From contig JAFGHS010000004.1 in NCBI GenBank assembly GCA_016930075.1, positions 1 to 45,022 on the forward strand: a DNA stretch of 45,022 nucleotides, read 5' to 3'. The notes beneath the pieces were generated by a model. That model saw only the letters and a program-made list of their open reading frames with translations. It made no database searches and was not told where the DNA came from. Positions 10,301 through 18,177 of this stretch are shown one piece after another. The position numbers and the translations under genes are program-made. Position 1 is the stretch's first letter, and every line of letters starts with the position of its first letter. The stretch is from Deltaproteobacteria bacterium (lineage in GTDB: Bacteria; Desulfobacterota; Syntrophia; Syntrophales; JAFGHS01).

Positions 10301-11165
10301 TGATTCGCCGGAAGAGGCCTCTAAGAGCGTTGCCGATAGGGGCGGCGAGGACCTTTTTGTCAATCCCGGCGATTATGAGAATATCCGGCAGGTCATCCGC
10401 CGGGAAGGTCGCATTATCGGTTATGAAACGGAACTGTACCGGAAGGATAAAAACCGCATCTGGGTCAACATGAGCATCAGCTCCGTTACGGACAGCTCGG
10501 GGGCCCTGCTTTATTACGGCATCCTCGAAGATATTACGCCCAAAAAGATACTGGAGCAGGAACGGCAGGAAAACATCAACAGCCTGCGCAAATCTCTGGG
10601 GGCGACCATCAGCGCCATGTCCGCGACTGTTGAAGCCGGCGACCCCTACACGGCGGGACATCAGCGCCGGGTAGCCGATCTGGCGCGCGCCATTGCCACG
10701 GAAATGAAGCTGCCCCGCGACCGGATCGACGGCATCCGCCTGGCCGGCATGATCCACGATCTGGGCAAGATCTCCGTTCCGTCCGAGATTCTCACCAAAC
10801 CAACCCGGCTCACAGACCTGGAATTTGAGTTGATTAAGACCCATTCGGAAGCGGGTTATAATATTCTCAAAGACATTGACTTTCCCTGGCCGATTGCCCG
10901 GATGGTTCGGGAACATCATGAGCGCATCAACGGCTCCGGCTATCCGCAGGGATTAAAAAGACAAGACATTCTGATCGAGTCAAGAATCCTCGCCGTTGCC
11001 GATGTCGTCGAAGCCATGTCCTCCAATCGTCCCTACCGCCCGGCCAACGGAATCGCCCCGGCCCTGGACGAAATCGAAAAAAACAAGGGAATCCTTTACG
11101 ATGAAGTTGCAGCCGACGTCTGCCTCATGCTTTTCCGTGAGGGTCGTTATAAACTGCCGGAATAA
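7377..11165 (+). CDS. eight-PAS HD-GYP signalling protein, probable c-di-GMP phosphodiesterase
   Basis: A 1262-aa soluble protein. A basic N-terminal tail precedes eight PAS domains spaced about 126 residues apart (starts near 52, 177, 304, 430, 559, 686, 812 and 939). Most carry the pattern GYYExDLxG...FVND...GMNxRxY and end in [11 protein letters not shown] linkers. The C-terminal HD-GYP domain (about 1070-1262) has His1127-Asp1128 in HDLGK, the GYP triplet at 1188-1190, and EHHERI, so the catalytic set looks complete for cyclic di-GMP hydrolysis. PAS 1 and 7 are near copies, as are PAS 3 and 5, which points to internal duplication. GTG 7377 is chosen because AAAGGAG (7364-7370) lies six bases upstream; the ATG at 7373 is in another frame. 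The number of PAS copies should be treated with care, since repeats can collapse or expand in assembly. Confidence 0.9.
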   Translation: MKQSLSKDTRMRKPALSKTKKKTVKKEKTPAGRSAPMELKRVEEALWVSEEKFRALLESIEDGYYESDLAGNFTFFNDSLCRIWGYPKEDLMGMNNRQYMDDRIAAEVYAVHNQVYKTGKPVRGLEFEIISKDGTRRIIQASFSLLKNREDQPIGFRGVARDITAAKKTETMLRQREDRLKSLFDNSDDGVFVSDFDGNFLDINQTALDKLGYRRDEILSLNFASLLDQKQVVKAMQVMDDLLKTGIQKEPVEFKLKRKDGGYLYVESKSSLVYRDGKPATVIGIARDVTERKLMEEELRRSEERYRSVLEEVDEGYYEDDLDGTFTFVNDAEVRILGYPKEELVGMNYRQYCGAETAREMKELFSRTYKTGEPFKDFEAEFIAKDGTKRIAEISGALVHDKEGIPAGFRGIARDITERKQMEEKIRQSEEKYRGAIEQMQDAYYEIDLNGNYTYVNDAICRVFKLTKEELIGTQRSLQRQDEANAKKSRHAFMEVYRTGAPIQALELDYIQPDGKSIGNYELSISLIRNAQGQPTGFRGISRDITERKQMEEELRKSEERYRSILEDIDEGYYENDLEGTLTFVNDALARNLGYSKEELIGMNYRQYNTEDTAARLRKLFSQVYKTGEPFKDFEAEFISKDGAIRIAAFSGTLIRDNEGKPIGFRGTSRDITKRKLEEEALRQSEAKYLHVIESIGDAYFEADLRGVTIFVNDKACLDSGYTREEMLRMSHRELQTAENAKKTFNTFNKVYQTGLPDTCIYEIICKDGTSAVFELSVSLMRDAGGKPIGFRGLSRDIAERRTAEEALRQSEEKYRTILESMEDGYYELDMAGNLTFFNDAFCRIWGYPKEELIGMNNRKYMDAETAANMYAAYNEVYKTGKTGSLFDFEIIRKDGARRIMQTSFSLLKDKSDRPIGFRGTVRDVTERKRMEDEIIKSEQKYRSIVENSQEGIFQASAADQSLTVNSAFAAILAYDSPEEASKSVADRGGEDLFVNPGDYENIRQVIRREGRIIGYETELYRKDKNRIWVNMSISSVTDSSGALLYYGILEDITPKKILEQERQENINSLRKSLGATISAMSATVEAGDPYTAGHQRRVADLARAIATEMKLPRDRIDGIRLAGMIHDLGKISVPSEILTKPTRLTDLEFELIKTHSEAGYNILKDIDFPWPIARMVREHHERINGSGYPQGLKRQDILIESRILAVADVVEAMSSNRPYRPANGIAPALDEIEKNKGILYDEVAADVCLMLFREGRYKLPE
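7530..10560 (+). repeat. tandem degenerate repeats encoding eight PAS domains
   Basis: Eight units of about 378 bases follow one another in frame. Units 1 (from about 7530) and 7 (from about 9810) share long nearly identical stretches around CGGATCTGGGGCTACCCGAA-type sequence. Units 3 (from about 8286) and 5 (from about 9051) share the GGGATGAACTACCGGCA segment and the linkers before and after it. Other pairs are more diverged, so copies were made at different times. Confidence 0.8.
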
Positions 11166-11197
11166 CAGACTTAAAAAAAAGTAAGGAGGTAAAACCC

Positions 11198-11464
11198 ATG
11201 CCGTCAAATCCGCGACTGAAAAATGCGATTTTTGAAGTAGTTGACAACCAGCTCAGAGAGAACAACCCTCCGGAGACAACGCTTGCGTATGAACGGTTGC
11301 TCAATGAAGGGCATTCGAAAAGCGAAGCGAAAAGATTGATAGGCTGCGTTGTCGCGGCGGAAATGTATTACGTCATGAAGAATAAAGAAGCGTTTAATAT
11401 CAAAAGATTTGCGGCTGCCCTTGACAGGCTTCCCGAAATTCCGGGGAATGATGCCGGCGAATGA
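11198..11464 (+). CDS. small conserved protein of unknown function (88 aa)
   Basis: A soluble, charged, mostly helical protein of 88 aa, beginning PSNPRLKNAIFEVVDNQL and containing EAKRLIGCVVAAEMYYVM. It has no signal peptide, membrane helix or metal motif. The ribosome site AAGGAGGT lies just upstream of ATG 11198, and the gene follows the HD-GYP gene by 32 bases, so the two are probably cotranscribed. I recall short proteins of this type in other anaerobic deltaproteobacteria, but I cannot attach a function. It converges on korB. Confidence 0.75.
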   Translation: MPSNPRLKNAIFEVVDNQLRENNPPETTLAYERLLNEGHSKSEAKRLIGCVVAAEMYYVMKNKEAFNIKRFAAALDRLPEIPGNDAGE

Positions 11465-11536
11465 TAAATGATTCGTTCTTCATCTGCCCAATTCCCGGCG
11501 GCAATATTGTGGACCGGATTTACCCTGATGCGTTTA

Positions 11537-12361
11537 TCATCGCATCATCACGCAAGTCATGTCGAGCAGGCCGGCGATATCGTTTTCCGTTGCCTGCTGC
11601 CGGAAAAGTTCTTTCCCTTCCCGACTCTCCGCTTCTTTATTGAGATAGATAATGCCGATGGGGATTTTATCGCCCCAGAGGTCGGCCGTTTTCATGGCTT
11701 CGCAGCGGTCCGTCAAAGGTTTTTCCATTTTGAAAACCCTTTGACGATACCACTGGTAGGTATTGATTTTATTAAAACTGACACAGGGTTGAAGAATATC
11801 GAGGAGTGCGGTCCCCTTGAAAAGGATGGCTTCTTTGATCAGTTCCTTCAGGTGATCATGATCGCCGGCAAAACCGCGGGCCACGAACGGCGCTCCCATC
11901 GTGACGGCCAGCAGGACGGGGTTGAGGGGAATATTCTGATTGCCCTGCGGGTCAAGGGCATTTTTTACGGCAGGGTCCGACGTGGGTGAACTCTGTCCCT
12001 TGGTAAGGGCATAGACCTGGTTGTTCGACGTCAGGATGGTTATGTCGAGCCGCCGTCGTATGGTATGAATGAAGTGATTTCCCCCTTCGCCGTACATGCA
12101 GCCGTCGCCGGAATACGCAATCACCGTGAGATCGGGTCTGGCAAGCTTGATTCCTGCCGCCACGGGCAGGGACCGGCCATGAAGACCGTTGAAATAATTG
12201 ACATGAAGATAATGGGGCATTTTGGCGGCCTGTCCGATTCCCGACGTGAAAACGACGTTTTGCGCAGGGATGGGAAGCTCCTTGAGCACTTCTTCCAAAA
12301 CGTCCCGGATGGCGAAATTACCGCAACCCGGGCACCAAGCCATATCGCCTCTCCCATTCAT
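11537..12361 (-). CDS. korB: 2-oxoacid:ferredoxin oxidoreductase, beta (TPP-binding) subunit
   Basis: A 274-aa beta subunit that binds thiamine diphosphate and a 4Fe-4S cluster, and with KorA decarboxylates a 2-oxoacid to acyl-CoA while reducing ferredoxin. WCPGCGNFA near the N terminus gives two cluster cysteines. The TPP/Mg motif runs from GDGCMYGEGGNH, and VYALTKGQSSPTS matches the KorB signature. ATG 12361 follows the korA stop by three bases, so the two are translationally coupled. A hairpin TGATGCG/CGCATCA (11526-11547) overlaps the stop region but lacks a T tract. KorB-type sequences are often 2-oxoglutarate specific, but the aminotransferase and acyl-CoA synthetase upstream also fit branched-chain or aromatic 2-oxoacids. 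Confidence 0.92.
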   Translation of the reverse strand: MNGRGDMAWCPGCGNFAIRDVLEEVLKELPIPAQNVVFTSGIGQAAKMPHYLHVNYFNGLHGRSLPVAAGIKLARPDLTVIAYSGDGCMYGEGGNHFIHTIRRRLDITILTSNNQVYALTKGQSSPTSDPAVKNALDPQGNQNIPLNPVLLAVTMGAPFVARGFAGDHDHLKELIKEAILFKGTALLDILQPCVSFNKINTYQWYRQRVFKMEKPLTDRCEAMKTADLWGDKIPIGIIYLNKEAESREGKELFRQQATENDIAGLLDMTCVMMR

Positions 12362-12364
12362 ATG

Positions 12365-13999
12365 TCAGCTCCTTCCGGATAATAGTTGCTTGATGTTTTG
12401 ATACAGCTCTTCCACGGTGAAGCACTCGCCGTTATATTTCAACAAGCGATGCGTCGCATCAAGTCCGAGTTCCCGTTTCATCAGCGAGGCGAACTGGCCT
12501 TCGGCGTTATTTTCCACGCAGATCAGTTTCTTCGATGCCAGCCCCCAGGGAGCGATCATGTCCGCCGTCAGGGGGTAGACCTGCCCAAAATGAAGAACGG
12601 CGGTTTCGATGCCTTCCCGTGCGAGCATTTCCTGCGCCTCTTTCACGATGAGCTTATTGGAACCCCAGCAGATAATCACCGTTCCTGCGTCCTTATAGCC
12701 GTATAAAGCAGGCGGGACGGCGTCTATAAGGAGGCGTTCGCCTTTCCCCCGGCGTTTTTCCACCATGCGAGTCCTCAGAGTGAGATCCTCCGTGATTTTG
12801 CCTTCTTCATCATGCTCGTCGGAGTCGACCTTCACCAGGGCATCGGACAGTCCGGGGCAGGTCAGCGGGGAAATCCCGTCTGCCGTCAACCGGTATCTCC
12901 TGTAGGTGTTGTCGAATATCAGATGTTCGCGGCTTTGCGCTGCCGCAGGAATTTTCTCATCAGTCAACTGGACGGAATCGGCAAGATACTGGTCCGTCAG
13001 GAGGAAAACGGGAATTTGATAACGATCGGCCAGTTCAAAGCTTTTCGCTGCCAGCATAATCGTTTCATCAATCGAGCCGGGGGCGAAAATAATCCTGGGA
13101 AACTCTCCATGGCCCGCCTGAAGCACAAAGTTGAGATCCCCCTGCTCGGTCCTGGTGGGAAGACCCGTGGCCGGACCGGGGCGCTGGGATACGGCAATAA
13201 CGATGGGCGTTTCCGTCATGCCCGAAAGAGAAACGCCCTCCTGCATCAACGCAAAGCCGCCTCCCGACGTCGCCGTCATGGAGCGGATGCCGGCGTAGGA
13301 CGCGCCTAAAGCCATATTGATCGCCGATATTTCGTCTTCGGCCTGTTCAAAGTGAACGGGCATCCTCTGGGCGGCCGTCGCAAAGTAGTGCATGATGGAA
13401 GTGGCCGGCGTCATGGGGTAACCGGCCATGAACTGGCAGCCGCCGATAATGGCGCCGAGAGCTATCGCCTGATTGCCGTCGAGTTTGCACGGACAGACAG
13501 CCTTAGGCGATACAGGGCAGGTCTCTGCAAGATTCCAGCGTTGGGCAAACTCCAATCCCGCCGTCAGGTGTTCCAGGTTTTCCGGTTTAGCGGCTTCCGC
13601 CAATATCTGCCGGCTCACGCCGATGACGGAAAGAACGATGCCGACCAGGATATTGTTGGCGGCTCTGACATCCCTGAATCTGTCCCGCGCCTCTTTTTCG
13701 ATCTCCCTTGCCGAGGCGGGAGCAAGATAGATGCCCTTATCCCGGATATTTTGTTTGTGCCGACTCTCCGCTTCGGCGTCGAGGGCAATGACCATGTCCC
13801 ATTGTCCCCCTCTGAGGGCATGGACGGGATGATCGGCAATGCGGATCATATGAAAATTATGCCCGCCGCGAACGCGGGACATATAGTTTTTTGTGGCGAA
13901 AAAATAATAATTCAGGCGCGTGAGGATTTCCGTAAGCTCCAACTCCACGGAAAAAGCCCCCTGCCCGGCTTCACCGCCGATAAGCACATTAAATTCCAT
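12365..13999 (-). CDS. korA: 2-oxoacid:ferredoxin oxidoreductase, fused gamma-alpha subunit
   Basis: A 544-aa subunit joining a gamma domain (about 1-185, with GGEAGQGAFS) to an alpha/pyrimidine-binding domain (about 190-540, with GYPMTPATS, EQAEDEISAINMALGASYAG and TATSGGGFALM). This is the two-subunit architecture, without the separate ferredoxin-like delta subunit, so electrons should leave through the cluster in KorB to free ferredoxin. ATG 13999 is chosen because AAGGA precedes it by about eight bases; the frame is also open from TTG 14005. It forms a pair with korB and follows the aminotransferase gene after 132 bases, where no convincing terminator is seen. Confidence 0.92.
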   Translation of the reverse strand: MEFNVLIGGEAGQGAFSVELELTEILTRLNYYFFATKNYMSRVRGGHNFHMIRIADHPVHALRGGQWDMVIALDAEAESRHKQNIRDKGIYLAPASAREIEKEARDRFRDVRAANNILVGIVLSVIGVSRQILAEAAKPENLEHLTAGLEFAQRWNLAETCPVSPKAVCPCKLDGNQAIALGAIIGGCQFMAGYPMTPATSIMHYFATAAQRMPVHFEQAEDEISAINMALGASYAGIRSMTATSGGGFALMQEGVSLSGMTETPIVIAVSQRPGPATGLPTRTEQGDLNFVLQAGHGEFPRIIFAPGSIDETIMLAAKSFELADRYQIPVFLLTDQYLADSVQLTDEKIPAAAQSREHLIFDNTYRRYRLTADGISPLTCPGLSDALVKVDSDEHDEEGKITEDLTLRTRMVEKRRGKGERLLIDAVPPALYGYKDAGTVIICWGSNKLIVKEAQEMLAREGIETAVLHFGQVYPLTADMIAPWGLASKKLICVENNAEGQFASLMKRELGLDATHRLLKYNGECFTVEELYQNIKQLLSGRS

Positions 14000-14131
14000 T
14001 GGCAATTCCTTTTAAAGTTCCCGTTTTGTTTTTGTCGGAGGCGTTTTTTTCTCGTCTTAAATGACGACATTCTTTGCGTTTCGAGGGTGGTAGAAAATTG
14101 ACGGAGCTTCCTTTTTGGCGATGATATTCGC

Positions 14132-15391
14132 CTATAACGATTGCCTGGCGTTATCGTATTCCGCCGATGCCAGTTTAACGCAAACCGCCAGCACTTCGAT
14201 GGCTTTTTCCAGTTCGGCCACAGGCGGCCGGGTCGGTGAAACCCGAATATTGGAATCTTTGGGATCCTTGCCGAAAGGAAATGTTGCGCCCGCCGGCGTG
14301 ACGGCAACGCCTGCCTCCTTGCAGAGCACTACGGTTCGCTTGGCGACGGGTTTTGCCGTATCCAGACTGATGAAGTAGCCGCCTTCCGGATGGCTCCAGG
14401 CGGCCAGACCGGTCGTACCCAGCTCTTTCGCCAGCACTTTTTGCGTCATATCGAATTTGGGTTTCAGAAGTTTGGCATGTTCCTTCATGATGCCGGCAAC
14501 CCCGCCCGGATACTCACTGAGGAATTTTACATGGCGCAGTTGTTCCACCTTGTTGGGCCCGATGAACATGGCCCCGAAGAACCTGGAAATGTAGGCCAGA
14601 TTGTCTGTGCTGGTTGCCATGAAACCCAGTCCTGCACTGGAAAATGTTATTTTAGACGTCGAACTGAAAAGGTAGACGCGATGGGGATTGCCTGCTTCCC
14701 CGCAGGCGCGCAGCAGATTTTTTGGCTTTCTCGGATTGTCGACCAGGTGGTGGACGCAATAGGCGTCGTCGGCAAAAATGGTAAAATCCGGCGCGGCCGT
14801 TTTCATGGAGGCCAGTCTCATCACTGTTTCGTCGGAAATCGTTTCACCGCTCGGATTGGAATATGTGGGCACAAAAAGGATGCCCTTGACGGCAGGGTCT
14901 GCTGCGGCAGCTTTTTCGACTTCGGCGATATCCGGCCCGTCTTTGGTCATCTTCACCTGGACCATCTCGAATCCTGTTTCGGAAAGGAGCGTAAAGTGCC
15001 GGTCATAGCCGGGTACGGTGACGATCATCTTCGGCTTGTCGGTTTTGCACCACGCAGCCGGGCTTCCGAGCAGACCGCGCAGCTGCGCCCACATCAGAAC
15101 CTGGGAGAGGATGAGCAGGCTCGCATTGTTGCCGACCATTGTTTCTTCCGGTTTTACGCCCAGGATGCCGGAAAATAAGTCGCGCGCTTCCGGCAGGCCC
15201 AGTACGCCGCCGGGATAATTACGGATATCAAAACCGCTTTTTGTTTTGATGTCTTTTTCCGTCACGATGTTCAGCAGGGCATTCGACAGATCAAAATCAT
15301 CATCTCCCGGCTGGCCGCGTTCGATATTGAGTTTCAAACCGAGCCCTTTAAGGGATTCATAGCGCAACTGCAAGTCTTTCAAGCCTTCCAT
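14132..15391 (-). CDS. PLP-dependent aminotransferase, aspartate-aminotransferase type (PF12897-like)
   Basis: A 419-aa fold-type I aminotransferase. The catalytic lysine is Lys247 in SSTSKITFSSAG, the pyridine-nitrogen aspartate lies in FADDAYCVHH (about 208-209), and YSNPSGETIS is the substrate/cofactor asparagine motif. NYPGGVLGLPEARDLFS is typical of the subgroup named aspartate aminotransferase in PF12897. It should convert an amino acid to its 2-oxoacid, matching the KorAB enzyme encoded next. ATG 15391 has a GGGAGGG ribosome site upstream. Substrate preference cannot be read from sequence; aspartate, glutamate or an aromatic or branched amino acid are all possible. Confidence 0.88.
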   Translation of the reverse strand: MEGLKDLQLRYESLKGLGLKLNIERGQPGDDDFDLSNALLNIVTEKDIKTKSGFDIRNYPGGVLGLPEARDLFSGILGVKPEETMVGNNASLLILSQVLMWAQLRGLLGSPAAWCKTDKPKMIVTVPGYDRHFTLLSETGFEMVQVKMTKDGPDIAEVEKAAAADPAVKGILFVPTYSNPSGETISDETVMRLASMKTAAPDFTIFADDAYCVHHLVDNPRKPKNLLRACGEAGNPHRVYLFSSTSKITFSSAGLGFMATSTDNLAYISRFFGAMFIGPNKVEQLRHVKFLSEYPGGVAGIMKEHAKLLKPKFDMTQKVLAKELGTTGLAAWSHPEGGYFISLDTAKPVAKRTVVLCKEAGVAVTPAGATFPFGKDPKDSNIRVSPTRPPVAELEKAIEVLAVCVKLASAEYDNARQSL

Positions 15392-15477
15392 ATGATGGTA
15401 AACCCTCCCCTGTAGCGAAATTATTTACAGCGTTTCCTCACACATTTATGAATTCTTGTCAATTGGGTTATTTCAAT

Positions 15478-17571
15478 TCATGATGCGTTATTTTCCGGCT
15501 CTTTCAAGACAATCGTCGTGTCCACGGCGACGGGGCCGTTATCGGTGATGATAAGCGGGTTGACGTCGATTTCCCGGATACGGGGACAGGCCGCTCCCAG
15601 GTCGCCGACGGCAACCAATATTTGCGCCATCTCGTCCCGGTTCACCGGCGGCGCTCCCCGGAAACCGTTTAAGAGTTTCCGGCTCCGCAGACGGGCGATC
15701 AGGTTGAGGGCGTCACGGTGCGTCAGGGGCGCTACGGCAAAAACGACATCGTCTAAGACCTCGGCCATGATGCCGCCGACGCCGAACATGACGCAGGGGC
15801 CAAACTGGGAATCGCGCACGAGGCCGATAATCAGCTCGACCTTGCCGTGCACCTGCTTCTGCATCAGGACCCGGCCTGTTCCCTTCATTTTTTTCATTAA
15901 GGCGCTGTAGCTTTTCCCTGCGGCACGGCCGGTTTTAATATCGAGATCAACAAGACCCAGCTCCGTTTTGTGGACGCCGCCGGGCTGCAGGCCCTTCATG
16001 ACAACAGGCATTCCCATGCAGGATGCCGTTTCTTTAGCCTGGGCCGTACTGGTCACAATCTGCTCTTCGACGGTCGGCACGCCGCAGGCCTTAAGAATAT
16101 TTTTTGAAACATATTCGTCCAGGGGGCCTGCGGCCGTATCGATAATATTTTGCAGTTCACTGTTTAAGGAAACGGTCGTGGTCCTTTCCTGTCTTTCGGA
16201 CAGGATGTCTGTCGGTTTGGGCTGCTGAAAGACGGCTGCCATGCATTCACAGGCGCGGTAGATATCCTGGTACACCAGGAGTTCGCAGGCGCGGGCAATC
16301 GTGTACATTTCATAGGTGTTTTCCTTTGTTCCCAACGTCCAGATGAAAAGCGGTTTCCCCGCGGCTTTGGACAAATCCGCCATTTTTTGCACATGACCGG
16401 CTTCGCCCGTGTTGCTGTGGAAAAAGACGGCGTCCACGCCGGGATCGGCCAGGGCGGCCTTGACAGCCTCGCCGAAGACGTCAGTCCCGTCTTCAATGAC
16501 CGGATACAGGTCGACGGGATTGGAAACAGGCCGCCACTCCGGGAAAAGTTTTCTCAATTGATCGTAGGTTTCTTCAGCAAGATCGGCAACCGAAAGCCCC
16601 ATTTCTTCGATAAAATCCGCGGAAAGGATGCCGGCGCCGCCGCTGAACGTAAGGACGGCGATGCGCCCCGTCTGTCCGGCCGGTCTGGGGGGGACAATGG
16701 CAAGGGAGCGGCAGATGTCGGCCATTTGCCGGAAGTCTTTGGCTTCCCTGACGCCGGCCTGGGCCAGGGCGCCGGAGATGATGCGCTGGTTTCCCGCAAG
16801 AGATGCTGTGTGGCTCATGGCGGCCTCGGCGCCCTTCCTGCTCTTGCCTCCCTTAAGGACGACCACCGGTTTTGCGCTCCTGCGGCACAGCTCCATAAAA
16901 CGCCTGCCGTCAACGAAAGACTCCAGATAAAGCCCGACAACGCCCGTGTCCGGATCGGCAAGCAGATACTCCAGGACATCGCATTCGTTGACGTCCACCT
17001 TATTGCCGACGGAGCAGACCTTGCTGATGCCCATGAGGCCGTTGCTCATTAAATCCACTAGAAAGGCCGCCGACAGCATGCCGCTTTGCACAACAAGGGA
17101 TACCCGGCCCGCCGTCAACTGCTCGCGGAATTTCCGGGAGTGCATGAAGGAAAAGACGTAGCCGTGCTTGGCGTCCACCAGGCCCATGCAATTGGGTCCC
17201 CAGATGCGAATGCCCGTTCTTTTGGCAATATCAACAAGTTGCTGCTGAAGGATTTTGCCCTTCGGGCCGATTTCCGCGAATCCCCCCGATTCGATCATGA
17301 CGCCGGGGACGCCCCTGGCGGCGCACTCTTCCACCGCCTGAGGCACCATGGCGGCAGGAACGATGATGATGGCCAGATCGACTTTATCCGGTATGGCCCT
17401 GACGGATGGAAAGCAGGGAAAGCCCAGGGCTTCTTCATAGCGGGGATTGACGGGATAGACCTTGCCCTGATAGCCGCTCATCAGGTTTCTTAGAATGGAA
17501 TAACCGTTTTTGAACCGTGTCGGCGTGGCGCCGATGACGGCAATGGATTGGGGATTGAAGAAAAATTCCAT
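15478..17571 (-). CDS. ADP-forming acyl-CoA synthetase, fused alpha-beta chain
   Basis: A 697-aa enzyme that converts acyl-CoA, ADP and phosphate to the free acid, CoA and ATP. The CoA-binding domain starts with FNPQSIAVIGATPTRFKNG; succinyl-CoA-ligase-like domains follow, with the phospho-accepting His254 in AMSHTASLAG. An ATP-grasp beta domain occupies about residues 480-697 (PVVMKGLQPGGVHKTELG, FGVGGIMAEVLDDV, EIDVNPLI). The order alpha then beta in one chain is usual for the bacterial and some archaeal forms. It sits directly upstream of the aminotransferase and korAB on the same strand, which fits the last, ATP-yielding step of amino acid oxidation. ATG 17571 has a TATACAGGAGTTTG-type site upstream. 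Confidence 0.92.
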   Translation of the reverse strand: MEFFFNPQSIAVIGATPTRFKNGYSILRNLMSGYQGKVYPVNPRYEEALGFPCFPSVRAIPDKVDLAIIIVPAAMVPQAVEECAARGVPGVMIESGGFAEIGPKGKILQQQLVDIAKRTGIRIWGPNCMGLVDAKHGYVFSFMHSRKFREQLTAGRVSLVVQSGMLSAAFLVDLMSNGLMGISKVCSVGNKVDVNECDVLEYLLADPDTGVVGLYLESFVDGRRFMELCRRSAKPVVVLKGGKSRKGAEAAMSHTASLAGNQRIISGALAQAGVREAKDFRQMADICRSLAIVPPRPAGQTGRIAVLTFSGGAGILSADFIEEMGLSVADLAEETYDQLRKLFPEWRPVSNPVDLYPVIEDGTDVFGEAVKAALADPGVDAVFFHSNTGEAGHVQKMADLSKAAGKPLFIWTLGTKENTYEMYTIARACELLVYQDIYRACECMAAVFQQPKPTDILSERQERTTTVSLNSELQNIIDTAAGPLDEYVSKNILKACGVPTVEEQIVTSTAQAKETASCMGMPVVMKGLQPGGVHKTELGLVDLDIKTGRAAGKSYSALMKKMKGTGRVLMQKQVHGKVELIIGLVRDSQFGPCVMFGVGGIMAEVLDDVVFAVAPLTHRDALNLIARLRSRKLLNGFRGAPPVNRDEMAQILVAVGDLGAACPRIREIDVNPLIITDNGPVAVDTTIVLKEPENNAS

Positions 17572-17589
17572 ACAAACTCCTGTATCAAG

Positions 17590-18054
17590 TCATGGTTTAA
17601 TAATCGTTACATCAAGATGCTTTTTCCCCCAGGTCATGGCGTCGTCAAGATCGGGGAAAAAGACATCGATATGATCGCCCGTAATGGCGCTTCCCGTATC
17701 TTCAACCGTTCCCCATCCGTAACCGGGGATATGCATTTTCGTCCCGTAGGGATAGCGGCGAATATCCGCGGCGATGGTGCCCTTTTTGGCTTTGGCGCCG
17801 CTCGATGTCATGCCGACTATTTTTCTTTTGCCTTCATTCGGCCCATAGGCGTAAACAGGCGGCATGAGGCAGCAGCCGTACTTTCTTTTCCACCCCGTTG
17901 ATTTCTGCCCGGCGTCATAGGCGGTCACGAGCATCCGGCGGACGACTTTTTGAGGTTCCTTATCGCGGGGAAGCGTGCTGCAACCGAAGATGAAAAGCAT
18001 GATCAGGACAAAAAGAATCGGGACAAAGGGGATATGACTTTTTAAGGGCATCAT
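17590..18054 (-). CDS. 3D-domain lipoprotein, putative peptidoglycan-acting
   Basis: An exported protein of about 154 aa. A hydrophobic signal ends in a lipobox (LFIFGC), so it is probably a lipoprotein. The C-terminal 3D domain (PF06725) carries its conserved aspartates in EDTGSAITGDHIDVFFP; the fold is shared with MltA-type lytic transglycosylases and cell-wall-binding proteins such as YorM and YuiC. The start is uncertain: ATG 18054 gives a normal signal peptide, but neither it nor the in-frame TTG at 18093 has a good ribosome site. It lies between dctM and the acyl-CoA synthetase gene, 18 bases before the latter, without an obvious link to their metabolism. Confidence 0.8.
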   Translation of the reverse strand: MMPLKSHIPFVPILFVLIMLFIFGCSTLPRDKEPQKVVRRMLVTAYDAGQKSTGWKRKYGCCLMPPVYAYGPNEGKRKIVGMTSSGAKAKKGTIAADIRRYPYGTKMHIPGYGWGTVEDTGSAITGDHIDVFFPDLDDAMTWGKKHLDVTIIKP

Positions 18055-18177
18055 GTTTTTTCGACGGGCGGCATTATTTTTTCGTTGCAGCAAGCCATAA
18101 CATAAGGATTGTATTTATATCAAGGGATGATTGCCGCCGTTTTTTGCCGGGGACAAAACCGGATAAAAACGCAGAGG

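Noticed and set aside
7530..10560. Regular repeats that could suggest a CRISPR array or minisatellite
   Set aside because: The unit is about 378 bases, in frame, and each encodes a PAS domain.
11461..11989. Plus-strand frames after the small 88-aa gene
   Set aside because: They are antisense to korB, whose KorB and cysteine motifs are unambiguous.
14040..14080. Terminator between the aminotransferase gene and korA (TCGTC/GACGA stem)
   Set aside because: The T run is on the wrong side for minus-strand transcription and the stem has only five pairs.
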